Positions 9,520 through 17,731 of a stretch of 29,208 nucleotides of DNA are shown here, piece by piece. The DNA comes from Corynebacterium accolens (GTDB lineage: Bacteria; Actinomycetota; Actinomycetes; Mycobacteriales; Mycobacteriaceae), in assembly GCF_030515985.1 (NCBI RefSeq), contig NZ_CP100376.1:200947-230154 (forward strand), written 5' to 3'. The stretch's first letter is position 1; each line of letters opens with the position of its first letter. The position numbers were made by a program, and so were the translations under genes. The notes under the pieces were generated by a model that saw only the letters and a list, made by a program, of their open reading frames with translations, was not told the origin of the DNA and did not search any database.

Positions 9520-11106
9520 ATGTCGAAGCCGGTAGTTCTTATCGCCGATAAATTGGCCCAATCCACAGTGACGGCTTTGGGGGATTCTGTCGAGGTGCGC
9601 TGGGTAGATGGCCCGAACCGCGAGGAATTGCTTGCTGCGGTTCCAGAAGCAGATGCGCTGCTCGTGCGCTCTGCCACCACGGTCGACGCTGAAGTTCTAG
9701 AAGCCGCGCCCAAGCTTAAGATTGTGGGTCGCGCGGGCGTGGGACTCGATAACGTGGATATTGACACCGCCACCAACAAAGGCGTCATGGTGGTCAACGC
9801 TCCTACCTCCAATATCCACTCTGCGTGCGAGCAGGCGATTGCCTTGCTTTTGGCCACTGCCCGCCAGATTCCAGCGGCGGATCAGTCCTTGCGCGAGGGC
9901 GAGTGGAAGCGCTCTTCCTTCAAGGGCGTGGAGGTCTACGGCAAGACTATTGGTATCGTCGGCTTCGGCCACATCGGTCAGCTTTTTGCACAGCGGTTGA
10001 GCGCCTTTGAAACGAAGATTATTGCCTACGATCCTTATGCCAATCCGGCGCGTGCGGCAGCGCTTGGCGTGGAATTGGTCGAGCTTGAAGAGCTGATGGC
10101 GCAGGCAGACTTTGTCACCATTCACCTGCCCAAGACGCCCGAGACTGCCGGAATGTTCGATGCGGAGCTTTTGGCCAAGGCAAAGGAAGGCCAGATTCTG
10201 ATCAACGCCGCCCGCGGCGGCCTCGTAGATGAGCAGGCCTTGGCGGATTCTATTACTTCCGGCCACCACCGCGGTGCGGGCTTTGACGTCTACTCCACGG
10301 AGCCGTGCACGGATTCCCCGTTGTTTAAGCTGCCGCAGGTCACGGTGTCGCCGCACCTGGGCGCGTCCACCGTGGAGGCACAGGATCGCGCGGGTACCGA
10401 TGTCGCCGCATCTGTGCTCAAGGCTCTGGCCGGCGAGTTTGTTCCCGATGCGGTCAACGTCTCCGGCGGCACGGTGGGCGAAGAGGTTGCCGGTTGGCTC
10501 GACCTCGCCCGCAAGCTGGGCCTTACCGCCGGGCGCCTGCTTGATCAGGCTCCCGTCGCCGTGGAGATCGAAGCCTGCGGCGAGCTGTCCACTGAGGATG
10601 TGGATGTGCTGGGCCTTTCCGCCGTCCGCGGCCTGTTTAGCGGTGTGACCTCGGAGCCGGTTACCTTCGTCAACGCGATGCAGATTGCTGAGAGCCGTGG
10701 GGTCGAAGTTTCGGTATCCACCAACCCAGAATCCAGGGGGCACCGTTCTTCCTTGCAGGTCAAGGTCATTAGCGCGGAAGGCGTGACCTCTTCGCTCACC
10801 GGTGCTCTCATTGGCATCGATGGCACCGAAAAGTTTGTGCGCATCAATGGCCGCGGCGTGGATATGCGGGCCGAGGGCCGCAACTTGTTCTTCCGCTATG
10901 CCGATGCCCCAGGTGCGCTTGGTACCGTGGGTACCAAGCTGGGCGCGGCGGGCATCAACATCATCGCTGCAGCCTTGACGCAGGGCAAGCAGGAAACGGA
11001 TGCCGTGCTCATCTTGCGCGTGGAGTCCGAGGTACCAGATTCTCTCATCGAGGAGATCAACTCGGCCCTTGGCGCTACGTGCCAGCAATTCGACATGGAT
11101 GAATAA
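9520..11106 (+). CDS. serA: D-3-phosphoglycerate dehydrogenase
   Basis: This 528-residue enzyme oxidises 3-phosphoglycerate to 3-phosphohydroxypyruvate, the first step of serine synthesis. Seen are the NAD-binding GFGHIG (148-153), the NAARGGLVDEQAL active-site region and the SPHLGAST histidine motif. The intervening (ASB) domain follows, and a C-terminal ACT domain starts near 455 (FFRYADAPGALGTVGTKLG). This long form is the type found in mycobacteria and corynebacteria, usually feedback-inhibited by serine. ATG 9520 has AAGGAT 4-9 bases upstream. The gene ends with a strong terminator. Confidence 0.97.
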   Translation: MSKPVVLIADKLAQSTVTALGDSVEVRWVDGPNREELLAAVPEADALLVRSATTVDAEVLEAAPKLKIVGRAGVGLDNVDIDTATNKGVMVVNAPTSNIHSACEQAIALLLATARQIPAADQSLREGEWKRSSFKGVEVYGKTIGIVGFGHIGQLFAQRLSAFETKIIAYDPYANPARAAALGVELVELEELMAQADFVTIHLPKTPETAGMFDAELLAKAKEGQILINAARGGLVDEQALADSITSGHHRGAGFDVYSTEPCTDSPLFKLPQVTVSPHLGASTVEAQDRAGTDVAASVLKALAGEFVPDAVNVSGGTVGEEVAGWLDLARKLGLTAGRLLDQAPVAVEIEACGELSTEDVDVLGLSAVRGLFSGVTSEPVTFVNAMQIAESRGVEVSVSTNPESRGHRSSLQVKVISAEGVTSSLTGALIGIDGTEKFVRINGRGVDMRAEGRNLFFRYADAPGALGTVGTKLGAAGINIIAAALTQGKQETDAVLILRVESEVPDSLIEEINSALGATCQQFDMDE

Positions 11107-11116
11107 CCTCAGCGCA

Positions 11117-11137
11117 GGTTAGGAGAGTGGCCTAACC
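11117..11137 (+). repeat. inverted repeat GGTTAGG / CCTAACC after serA
   Basis: Exact 7-base arms at 11117-11123 and 11131-11137 form a hairpin 10 bases after the serA stop. No T-run follows, so by itself it is not a standard terminator; it may protect the 3' end or act with the next hairpin. Confidence 0.5.
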
Positions 11138-11148
11138 GCGTACTCGTG

Positions 11149-11193
11149 CCCGCCCATCGCGTAGATTTCTGCTGCGATGGGCGGGTTTCCTTT
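11149..11193 (+). terminator. intrinsic terminator of serA
   Basis: Twelve-base arms CCCGCCCATCGC (11149-11160) and GCGATGGGCGGG (11174-11185) pair perfectly and are followed by TTTCCTTT. Confidence 0.88.
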
Positions 11194-11239
11194 GGTAAGC
11201 TAAAGCCTAATCCACTATGTGAGAAAGGAATCCTATCTA

Positions 11240-12259
11240 ATGAAATTAGCGGTTATTGGCGGCGACGGCATTGGGCCAGAAGTAACGGCGGAAGCCCTGA
11301 AGGTGCTGCGGGCGGTGCGCAGCGATATTGAAACCACCGATTATGACCTGGGCGCGCGGCGCTACCTGCGCAATGGCGAGCTTTTAACAGACGCGGACCT
11401 GGCTAGCCTGCGCGAACACGATGCCATTTTGCTGGGCGCCATCGGCGCACCCGGCGAGGTCCCCCCGGGCGTCCTGGAGCGTGGCCTGTTATTGAAGATG
11501 CGCTTTGCGCTCGATCAGCACGTGAACCTGCGCCCCTCCATCTTGTATCCCACGGCCCACTCGCCCCTGGATAACCCGGGCGAGATTGACTTCGTCGTGG
11601 TGCGAGAAGGCACCGAGGGTCTGTACTGCGGCAATGGCGGAACGCTGCGGGAAGGAACGCCGCACGAGGTAGCCAGCGAGGTTTCGCAAAATACCCGCTT
11701 CGGGGTGGAGCGCGTGGTGCGGGACGCCTTTGAGCGGGCATCGCAGCGCCGCAATCACCTCACCCTGGTGCACAAGACGAATGTCCTCGTCAACGCCGGC
11801 GATCTGTGGCACCGCACGGTAGAAGAAGTCTCGGCAGAGTATCCGCAGGTGGAAGTGGACTATAACCACATCGATGCCGCGACGATCTACATGGTGACGG
11901 AGCCGTCCCGCTACGATGTCATCGTTACCGATAACCTCTTCGGCGATATCTTAACGGACTTAGCAGGCGCTATTACCGGCGGGATTGGGCTGGCTGCTTC
12001 GGGCAATATCGATGCTTCGGGTGTAAACCCCTCCATGTTTGAACCGGTGCACGGTTCGGCGCCCGATATCGCCGGACAAGGCATCGCGGATCCGACCGCG
12101 GCCATCTTGTCGGCAGCGATGCTCTTGCGGCAGCTGGGCGATGAAGGCAATGCGCAGAGGATTGAAAAGGCGGTGGCGGAGGACATCGCCAAGCGCGGCG
12201 ATGCCCCAATCAAGACCGTTGAGGTGGGGGACCGCATCGCGGAGAGCCTGCAGGCTTAA
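11240..12259 (+). CDS. leuB: 3-isopropylmalate dehydrogenase
   Basis: The 339-residue enzyme oxidatively decarboxylates 3-isopropylmalate in leucine synthesis. The N-terminus [20 protein letters not shown], the Arg-rich VNLRPS region, [15 protein letters not shown] and the NAD-binding [20 protein letters not shown] are all typical. ATG 11240 fits the conserved N-terminus and has GAAAGGAA at 11223-11230. A GTG 21 bases upstream is not supported. leuC and leuD are not in the window; a separate leuB next to serA is the usual corynebacterial arrangement as I recall it. No obvious terminator follows. Confidence 0.96.
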   Translation: MKLAVIGGDGIGPEVTAEALKVLRAVRSDIETTDYDLGARRYLRNGELLTDADLASLREHDAILLGAIGAPGEVPPGVLERGLLLKMRFALDQHVNLRPSILYPTAHSPLDNPGEIDFVVVREGTEGLYCGNGGTLREGTPHEVASEVSQNTRFGVERVVRDAFERASQRRNHLTLVHKTNVLVNAGDLWHRTVEEVSAEYPQVEVDYNHIDAATIYMVTEPSRYDVIVTDNLFGDILTDLAGAITGGIGLAASGNIDASGVNPSMFEPVHGSAPDIAGQGIADPTAAILSAAMLLRQLGDEGNAQRIEKAVAEDIAKRGDAPIKTVEVGDRIAESLQA

Positions 12260-12282
12260 GCGTAAGAAGTCCTTCGCATGAA

Positions 12283-12329
12283 TGCGGTGTTGTCAGGGAA
12301 CTGAATAATCTTTGCAAATTAACACCGCA
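12283..12329. repeat. spaced inverted repeat TGCGGTGTT...AACACCGCA between leuB and the FAH gene
   Basis: Nine-base arms (12283-12291 and 12321-12329) are separated by 29 bases. The interval and the flank contain TTTGCA-type direct repeats (at 12311 and 12333). The region is AT-rich and lies upstream of the next gene's start, so it could be an operator or a long-range hairpin. Confidence 0.4.
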
Positions 12330-12374
12330 AACTTTGCACACATGTAAAGGCTACCTTTTAGTAGGATGGCCGTT

Positions 12375-13187
12375 ATGCGTTTAGGACGAATTGCACACCC
12401 AGAAGGAATTTGCTTTGCCATCATTGAAGGGCCACAAGATGCCCCGATGGAGGAGCTCGTAGCTAAAGAAATCTCCGGCACTCCATTTACCCCGCCGGAG
12501 CCCACCGGCCGGGAATGGAAGCTGGGCGAGGTGCGACTGTTGGCGCCGACCTTGCCCACCAAGGTAGTGGCGCTCGGCCGCAACTATGCCGACCACGTCG
12601 CGGAGGTATTCAAGAAGTCCTCCGATAAGCTGCCACCAACCATCTTCTTGAAGCCATCGACTGCGGTTATCGGCCCGAATGAGGCCATCAAGATTCCCGA
12701 TTATGCCACCAACGTGGAATTTGAGGGTGAGCTGGCCGTGGTTATTTCCAAGCCATCGAAGAATATCCAGGCTGAAAACTGGAAAGACCACGTGCTGGGC
12801 TATACCATCTGCAACGACGTTTCCTCCCGCGACCTGCAGTTCAAGGACGGCCAGTGGGCGCGCGCCAAGGGTATTGATACCTTCTGCCCGCTGGGCCCGT
12901 GGATTGAAACGGACCTGGATAGCTTGGATCTTGATGATCAGAAGATCAATGCTTACCTGACCCACGATGGTTCCCGTGAGCAGAAGCAGGATTCCAATAC
13001 GGATCAGATGATCGTCAAGATGGGCGGCATCTTGGAAGAAATCTCTGCCGCCTATACCTTGCTGCCTGGCGATGTCATCACTACCGGTTCGCCAGCAGGA
13101 ACCGCACCGATGGTGCCGGGCGATACCATTGAAATTGAGATCCCAGGGGTTGGTACTTTGCGCAATACCATCTCTAGGGCGCAATAG
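12375..13187 (+). CDS. fumarylacetoacetate hydrolase (FAH) superfamily protein, Odx-like
   Basis: The protein (270 residues) has a short N-terminal domain and a C-terminal FAH fold: VVALGRNYADHVAE, then the metal-binding acidic motif VEFEGELAVVI, then GYTICNDVSSRDLQ, KGIDTFCPLGPW and PGDVITTGSPAGT. FAH members cleave or decarboxylate 2-oxo acids with Mg or Mn. The gene between leuB and gltX in C. glutamicum (cg1458, Odx) is described as an oxaloacetate decarboxylase, and this is probably its ortholog by position and family, although acylpyruvase activity is equally possible. ATG 12375 has AGGA 8 bases upstream; an in-frame ATG at 12366 is the alternative, possibly leaderless, start. Confidence 0.85.
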   Translation: MRLGRIAHPEGICFAIIEGPQDAPMEELVAKEISGTPFTPPEPTGREWKLGEVRLLAPTLPTKVVALGRNYADHVAEVFKKSSDKLPPTIFLKPSTAVIGPNEAIKIPDYATNVEFEGELAVVISKPSKNIQAENWKDHVLGYTICNDVSSRDLQFKDGQWARAKGIDTFCPLGPWIETDLDSLDLDDQKINAYLTHDGSREQKQDSNTDQMIVKMGGILEEISAAYTLLPGDVITTGSPAGTAPMVPGDTIEIEIPGVGTLRNTISRAQ

Positions 13188-13239
13188 TTTCATCTCGCGT
13201 CAGCTGCCGCTGGTGAGGTATTGGTAGAAGGAGAACGGC

Positions 13240-13812
13240 GTGCCGGATCATTCACATCAAGGCCACCGCGGGTCCGCGCCGAGCGCGCAGGAGATGGAGG
13301 AGCGCTACCGTGCCACCGCGCAGGTGTGGTCAGGGAGCCCGAATGCCACGCTGGTGGACTATGTCAGCGACCTTCCGGCAGGTACCGCACTCGATATCGG
13401 CTGTGGGGAAGGCGCTGATGCGCAGTGGCTACAGGATCGTGGCTGGCAGGTGCTCGGCATCGATTTTGCTCCTACTGCCGTAGCGCGGACTAGGGCACGT
13501 GGAGTTGCCGCCGAGGTTGCTACCTTTGATGAATTTAGCCACGATTCTTTTGACCTGGTTACCGTTCACTACGGCAGCGTCCGTGCCACCGCAGGGGAAG
13601 TGGCGCTGTTAGAAAGACTCGTCGCCCCGGGTGGAACCTTGCTCTATGTTCACCATGATATGGAGTCAGAAGAGATTGCCATGCCGGAATGGCTGGCGGA
13701 TAATCTTACCGAATTGACGGTGCAGACCCTGCGGCGATCGTCGCGCCATGTTACTAGCGGTGCCGGATCCCACCACACAAGCGACGTGGTCCTCGTGGCG
13801 AAACGGCTCTAA
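13240..13812 (+). CDS. class I SAM-dependent methyltransferase
   Basis: This 190-residue protein has motif I GTALDIGCGEGADAQWL (about 47-63), an acidic end of strand 2 (GWQVLGIDFAPTAV), and the motif IV/post region SFDLVTVHYGSV and RLVAPGGTLLYVHHD. This is a seven-strand methyltransferase of the small TehB/UbiE-like group. The substrate is not identifiable. GTG 13240 is preceded by AGAAGGAG at 13226-13233. It converges tightly with the isochorismate synthase gene, with 10 bases between stops. Confidence 0.85.
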   Translation: MPDHSHQGHRGSAPSAQEMEERYRATAQVWSGSPNATLVDYVSDLPAGTALDIGCGEGADAQWLQDRGWQVLGIDFAPTAVARTRARGVAAEVATFDEFSHDSFDLVTVHYGSVRATAGEVALLERLVAPGGTLLYVHHDMESEEIAMPEWLADNLTELTVQTLRRSSRHVTSGAGSHHTSDVVLVAKRL

Positions 13813-13822
13813 GCCGCACCGT

Positions 13823-14926
13823 TTAAAGGCTGAGCGCGCGGAGGATTGTTTGGAGCTTGGCGGTTGTTTCTTCCAGCTCGGCTTGGGCATTGGAAGCACC
13901 GACCACGCCGCCGCCGGCCCACGCGCGGGCGGAGAGGCCATCGCCGGCAACTTCCGCGCAACGGATGGCTACCATGTATTCGCCATCGCCGGAGCTATCG
14001 CACCAGCCGACGGTGCCGGCATAGAAGCCGCGGTCGGTCTCAGCGGTCTCGATAAGCGCCTGCGCCGCTTCCGTCGGCGTGCCGCAGATTGCGGGGGTGG
14101 GGTGGACTACTTCTGCCAGTTCCAGGGCGGTGAGGTCTTTATCCCGCAACGTGCCGGTGACCGGCGTGCCCAAGTGCCACATCTCATTGGTGTGTATGAG
14201 CTGCGGGGTCTCGGGGATATCGAGGCTGCTGCACAGCGGTTCTAATACAGTGCGCAGGTGTTCTACTACAAAGGAATGCTCCAGCAAATCCTTGGCGGAG
14301 TGCAAGAGGTCTTGGCTGGCAATGTGGTCTGCCGCCTTATTGGCCCGGCGCGGGGTGGAGCCGGCGAGCGGGAATGCAGACACGGTCGAGCCTTGCCGTT
14401 TGATGAGCACCTCCGGAGAGGAACCGACCAGCATGGCCCCTGGGCGGCCTGCGGGCGAGAGATCCGCAATGAAGCCATCGCGGTTGACGGAGAGATCGAT
14501 AAGGCGCGCGGCCACCAGCCTGGGATCGATGGGGGAGGCAAATTCGATATCGACCGCGCGGGCGAGAACCACCTTTTCTAGCTTCGAGGTTTCGATGGTG
14601 CCGATGGCCGCCTCCACGCGGCGCAGGTGTTCTTCGGGCTCAGGGTCAAAGCCCACGACGCGGGAATTGAGGGTTTGATTGCGGTAGAACGCATGTGGTT
14701 CTAGCGGGCCGTCTTCGCGGATGATCGATTCTGGAACAGTCAGGGCGGCGGGGGTATCGGAGTCAAAGGGGATGGCGCCAACGACCATCTCGGCCTCGCC
14801 TCGGTGCAAGGCGTCAACCGCGGTTTCGGCACTGGTAAAGGTTTTCCGCGCACCTTGGGTACGGACAGACCCCGTTGCCCGGGAGAGCAAGAAATCGGGG
14901 GCGGTGCTTGGTCTGTCTTCGTGCAT
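13823..14926 (-). CDS. isochorismate synthase (MenF/EntC family)
   Basis: The 367-residue chorismate-binding enzyme should convert chorismate to isochorismate for menaquinone or a catecholate product. The C-terminal domain shows LEKVVLARAVDIEF, SSPEVLIKRQG, FPLAGSTPR, VVEHLRTVLEPLC, LGTPVTGTL, VHPTPAICGTPTEAA, GFYAGTVGWCDSSGDGEYMVAIRCAEV and AGGGVVGASNAQAELEET, all matching the isochorismate/anthranilate synthase fold with isochorismate-type residues. No partner genes (menD, dhb/ent genes) are near, and corynebacteria use menaquinone, so the menaquinone role is the simplest inference. ATG 14926 lacks a Shine-Dalgarno and may be leaderless. Confidence 0.88.
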   Translation of the reverse strand: MHEDRPSTAPDFLLSRATGSVRTQGARKTFTSAETAVDALHRGEAEMVVGAIPFDSDTPAALTVPESIIREDGPLEPHAFYRNQTLNSRVVGFDPEPEEHLRRVEAAIGTIETSKLEKVVLARAVDIEFASPIDPRLVAARLIDLSVNRDGFIADLSPAGRPGAMLVGSSPEVLIKRQGSTVSAFPLAGSTPRRANKAADHIASQDLLHSAKDLLEHSFVVEHLRTVLEPLCSSLDIPETPQLIHTNEMWHLGTPVTGTLRDKDLTALELAEVVHPTPAICGTPTEAAQALIETAETDRGFYAGTVGWCDSSGDGEYMVAIRCAEVAGDGLSARAWAGGGVVGASNAQAELEETTAKLQTILRALSL

Positions 14927-15007
14927 GGGGATCTAGCTTAGTGCCTCGTTAAAAGTTGGTAGAAATTGCCCTCGCCAAGCGTGTGGGCACCCTGTGACAC
15001 AACCGAT

Positions 15008-15021
15008 GTAACTATTGTTAC
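15008..15021. promoter_or_regulatory. short palindrome GTAAC-TATT-GTTAC upstream of the esterase gene
   Basis: Five-base perfect inverted arms around TATT lie 14 bases before the proposed GTG start at 15035, in a region that should hold the promoter. It is a candidate operator only. Confidence 0.3.
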
Positions 15022-15034
15022 CAAAGTGGCTACT

Positions 15035-16141
15035 GTGACTAAAGTTTTTCTTCGATTTACCTATCTCTTGACCTCGCTCCTAGTGATAGGCGCCGCCATA
15101 AGTGTGCCGGCGACGGCGCAGGAACAAGAAGGCGCCGGATCGCCGGTACAACCGACGCACCCGGAACCTGTGCCAGAACAAGACCACCACTCCGGCGAGC
15201 CCGTGATTCCAAAACCAGATGGCTCGCATTTGCTCCCAGAAGGTGTCACTGAATCGACTCCCCGCAATCCTGAGGAGCATACGTCCGCTCCCGGTGAGTC
15301 ACCACATCCGGGCAATTCGGAGCCGACTCCACCCATGCCTTCTGCTGATCCCGGCATTAATCCTGATCCGGCCATTGCACCGGGAACTATGGAGTCGCTT
15401 GAAATGGAACACGAGGGAAAACAGCGTCGCTACCTCGTGCGTATCCCGGATCACTACTCTCCCGAGAAGCCATCCCCGGTGCTTTTTGGATTTGGCGGTT
15501 GGGGAGATTCCCCGGAAAATTTCTCTAGTTACGCACGAATGGGAAATACGTCAGCCACCGATGAGGCCATCATCATTTACCCGGAGGGCTACGAACGCGC
15601 TTGGGAAGCAGCTCCATATGCCAAAACCCATGATGGCGAAGATATCCGCTTCATCAAGCACATCTTGGATGCGGTGGATGCGGACTATCATGTGGATCGC
15701 AATCGCGTCTACGCCACGGGAATGTCCAATGGAGGCGGTTTCACCTCCGTCTTGGGCTGTCACGCGCAAGATACGTTTGCTGCGGTTGCCATGGTCTCCG
15801 GAGCTTTTTATAACCCCGTTGAAACCAATTGCGGCGACGCGCCAATGCATACACTCATCATGCATGGCACCCACGATCAGATGATGACCTATGAAGGCGG
15901 CGACCGGCACGAAGCTGGCTATCTTCCCGTGCGCACAGTCTTGGGAGGCTATCTTAACCGCAATCGCTGCGAAATGACCTTCCAAACCCAGGCGGAGGTT
16001 GGAGGAGCCGAGCGCCTGAACTTCAACGGTTGCCACAAGGACGTGGAATTGATCAAGGTGCCTGCTGAACACACGTGGTTTTGGCAACCGGATACCCCGA
16101 ATGTTGTGTGGGACTTCCTTTCCACCAAGACACGTGTGTAG
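15035..16141 (+). CDS. secreted LpqC/PHB-depolymerase-family esterase with proline-rich linker
   Basis: From GTG 15035 the product is 368 residues. An N-terminal signal peptide (KVFLRFTYLLTSLLVIGAAISVPATA) is followed by about 90 residues rich in Pro, Glu, Ser and His, probably a spacer through the cell wall, and then an alpha/beta-hydrolase. The nucleophile motif is GMSNGGG (Ser231), with likely triad Asp in MHGTHDQMM and His in PAEHTWFW. The early LFGFGGWGDSPENF segment resembles the oxyanion-hole region of feruloyl esterase/PHB depolymerase/LpqC proteins. The substrate is unknown. Starts further upstream (GTG 15026, ATG 14966) are possible but would lengthen the region before the signal peptide. 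It converges on the surface-protein operon with 24 bases between stops. Confidence 0.8.
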   Translation: MTKVFLRFTYLLTSLLVIGAAISVPATAQEQEGAGSPVQPTHPEPVPEQDHHSGEPVIPKPDGSHLLPEGVTESTPRNPEEHTSAPGESPHPGNSEPTPPMPSADPGINPDPAIAPGTMESLEMEHEGKQRRYLVRIPDHYSPEKPSPVLFGFGGWGDSPENFSSYARMGNTSATDEAIIIYPEGYERAWEAAPYAKTHDGEDIRFIKHILDAVDADYHVDRNRVYATGMSNGGGFTSVLGCHAQDTFAAVAMVSGAFYNPVETNCGDAPMHTLIMHGTHDQMMTYEGGDRHEAGYLPVRTVLGGYLNRNRCEMTFQTQAEVGGAERLNFNGCHKDVELIKVPAEHTWFWQPDTPNVVWDFLSTKTRV

Positions 16142-16165
16142 CCCTAGGCAGTACTTTTAGAGCTT

Positions 16166-17731
16166 CTAGTCGACGCGCGGGATCTGCGTCGTGGCATCAT
16201 CTGCTTGCGGCGGCCCAGGCTGTTCTGGCTGCTCAGACTGTTCTCCAGCTTGCTTCTTCTTGCGGAAGAATTGGACATAGACCAACAGGCCAATTCCTAG
16301 CACGAGGGCGAATGCGCCGAGCCCCGCCAAGATGCCCGCCCAAAAGCTGCTCTTGGTCAGTGAGGCGGTGTAGGCGGCACCGGCAAGCGCTTCATTGTTC
16401 TGGTTCTTGCCACCTGCAGACGCGTTGGGCGCAGGAGCTGAACTGTGCTTTCCAGACTTCGTTCCTTTTGATTTGCTGTCCTTAGACTTGTTGCTCTTGG
16501 ATTGCGGGGAGGACTTGCCCGCGGATTTCTGGCCAGAACTTCCGCCGGACTTGGAGTGCGCAGCCTTAGAACCGGAGCGAGAGCCGCTGCTTGCCGATGA
16601 TCCCTTCGATGAGCCCCCACCCGAATTGCGCGACGCAGCACCAGAGCCTGCCCCAGAACCGTGGGCTTGGTTAGTCTTGCTCTGGCCAGAACCGCGAGCA
16701 GAGCCCTTGGTGGAACCGGACTTCGACCCAGACTTGGAGCCTTGGTTGGATCCCTGCTTCGAACCAGAATTTTTCTCTGCGGCCTTCCCACCGGAGCCGC
16801 CGGATCCACCGGACTGGCCCTGCTTAGACGGCTTATCGCCGGATTTATCCTTGGAATCTTTCTCCTTCTTTTTATCGCCCTCGAGGAATTTTTGGCCTTC
16901 CTTCAAAGTATTTTCCAGCTCCTTATCCAGGCCCGCGATGGCTTTATCTACTCCCCTGATGTCCTTGGCCAGCTGTTTCGGGCGGGAGGTTCCATCGGAA
17001 GGGACGCTTCCCTCGGCATCATCGGACTCGTCGTAGTCCACACCACACAGCTCTGCTGGATCCGTGTCATCTCCCACGAGGAATCCGGCGTGCAGGTGGT
17101 GGCGGGAGCCATCGGGAAGCTCAAAGGTAAAGCTCACGGCGTAGGTGCCCGGCTTGGTAAAAGCGAAGGCAGGGTGGGAGTGGGACCTGCCCGGATAGTC
17201 CCAAGCGGTGCCGTCCTCGGTATCCATACGGACCTTGAGATCGCCGATGCCCTCGTTTTGGAAGGCCACGATGCGCCCATCCTCTGGGCCAGACGCGATG
17301 GCCATGCTCAAGGTCGCGGTCTGCTTCGAGCCGAGGTATTCCTCCGAGAGTTCCTGGGTATTAAAGCCCAGCCACGGAACATCCTCAATCTGGGTTTGCG
17401 GGAGCACCCATCCCTCGTCAGGCAGGGAAGGGATGTTGAGATCAGAAATACGCTGCTTGTTCTTCTCCGCTACCTCTACCGCGAATTCTTCGGACTGGTA
17501 TTCCTTTTCTTTTTGGTCGTCTTTGACCACAAAGCTGATATCCCCGCCTTCATCCTTGAGCGCCATGTCTTGGTGGCCTTCGGTGATGCGGATAAAGTCC
17601 TCTGCGCTGCAGGTCTCTGCGGCATGCGCGGTGGCCATAACGGAAGAGGGTAGACCCACACCGGTGAGGGTTCCCACGCTGAGGAATCCGGCGGTGCCTA
17701 GGGCAAGAGCGGTACGGCACAAGGGTTTCAT
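16166..17731 (-). CDS. choice-of-anchor M surface protein with Ser/Gly/Lys stalk and C-terminal membrane anchor
   Basis: This 521-residue protein has a signal peptide (to about AHA-A38). One choice-of-anchor M (surface repeat) module follows: GHQDM at 52-56, WVLPQTQ..VPWLGFNTQ at 108-126, SGPEDG at 147-152 and HSHPAFAFTKPG at 184-195. Next come a charged, possibly coiled stretch (250-300), a low-complexity Ser/Gly/Lys stalk to about 450, a membrane segment (463-489), RKKKQ and a 27-residue cytoplasmic tail ending DDATTQIPRVD. A Cys pair (41 and 229) flanks the module and could form a disulfide. It corresponds to the transporter-associated repeat protein class (TIGR03773-like; memory). Its ATG overlaps the permease stop (ATGA), so it is cotranslated as the last gene of the operon. 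The function is unknown; metal capture or presentation to the transporter is a guess. Confidence 0.85.
   Translation of the reverse strand: MKPLCRTALALGTAGFLSVGTLTGVGLPSSVMATAHAAETCSAEDFIRITEGHQDMALKDEGGDISFVVKDDQKEKEYQSEEFAVEVAEKNKQRISDLNIPSLPDEGWVLPQTQIEDVPWLGFNTQELSEEYLGSKQTATLSMAIASGPEDGRIVAFQNEGIGDLKVRMDTEDGTAWDYPGRSHSHPAFAFTKPGTYAVSFTFELPDGSRHHLHAGFLVGDDTDPAELCGVDYDESDDAEGSVPSDGTSRPKQLAKDIRGVDKAIAGLDKELENTLKEGQKFLEGDKKKEKDSKDKSGDKPSKQGQSGGSGGSGGKAAEKNSGSKQGSNQGSKSGSKSGSTKGSARGSGQSKTNQAHGSGAGSGAASRNSGGGSSKGSSASSGSRSGSKAAHSKSGGSSGQKSAGKSSPQSKSNKSKDSKSKGTKSGKHSSAPAPNASAGGKNQNNEALAGAAYTASLTKSSFWAGILAGLGAFALVLGIGLLVYVQFFRKKKQAGEQSEQPEQPGPPQADDATTQIPRVD

Noticed and set aside
9697..11088. 463-codon minus-strand frame opposite serA
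   Set aside because: It fully overlaps serA in antisense, has no family motifs and has the composition expected of a reverse-frame artefact.
13822..14926. Partial DtxR-like iron box (TAGCTTAG) upstream of the isochorismate synthase gene, suggesting a siderophore role
   Set aside because: Only a short fragment near 14934-14941 resembles the consensus, and no siderophore partner genes are nearby; a menaquinone role explains the gene more simply.
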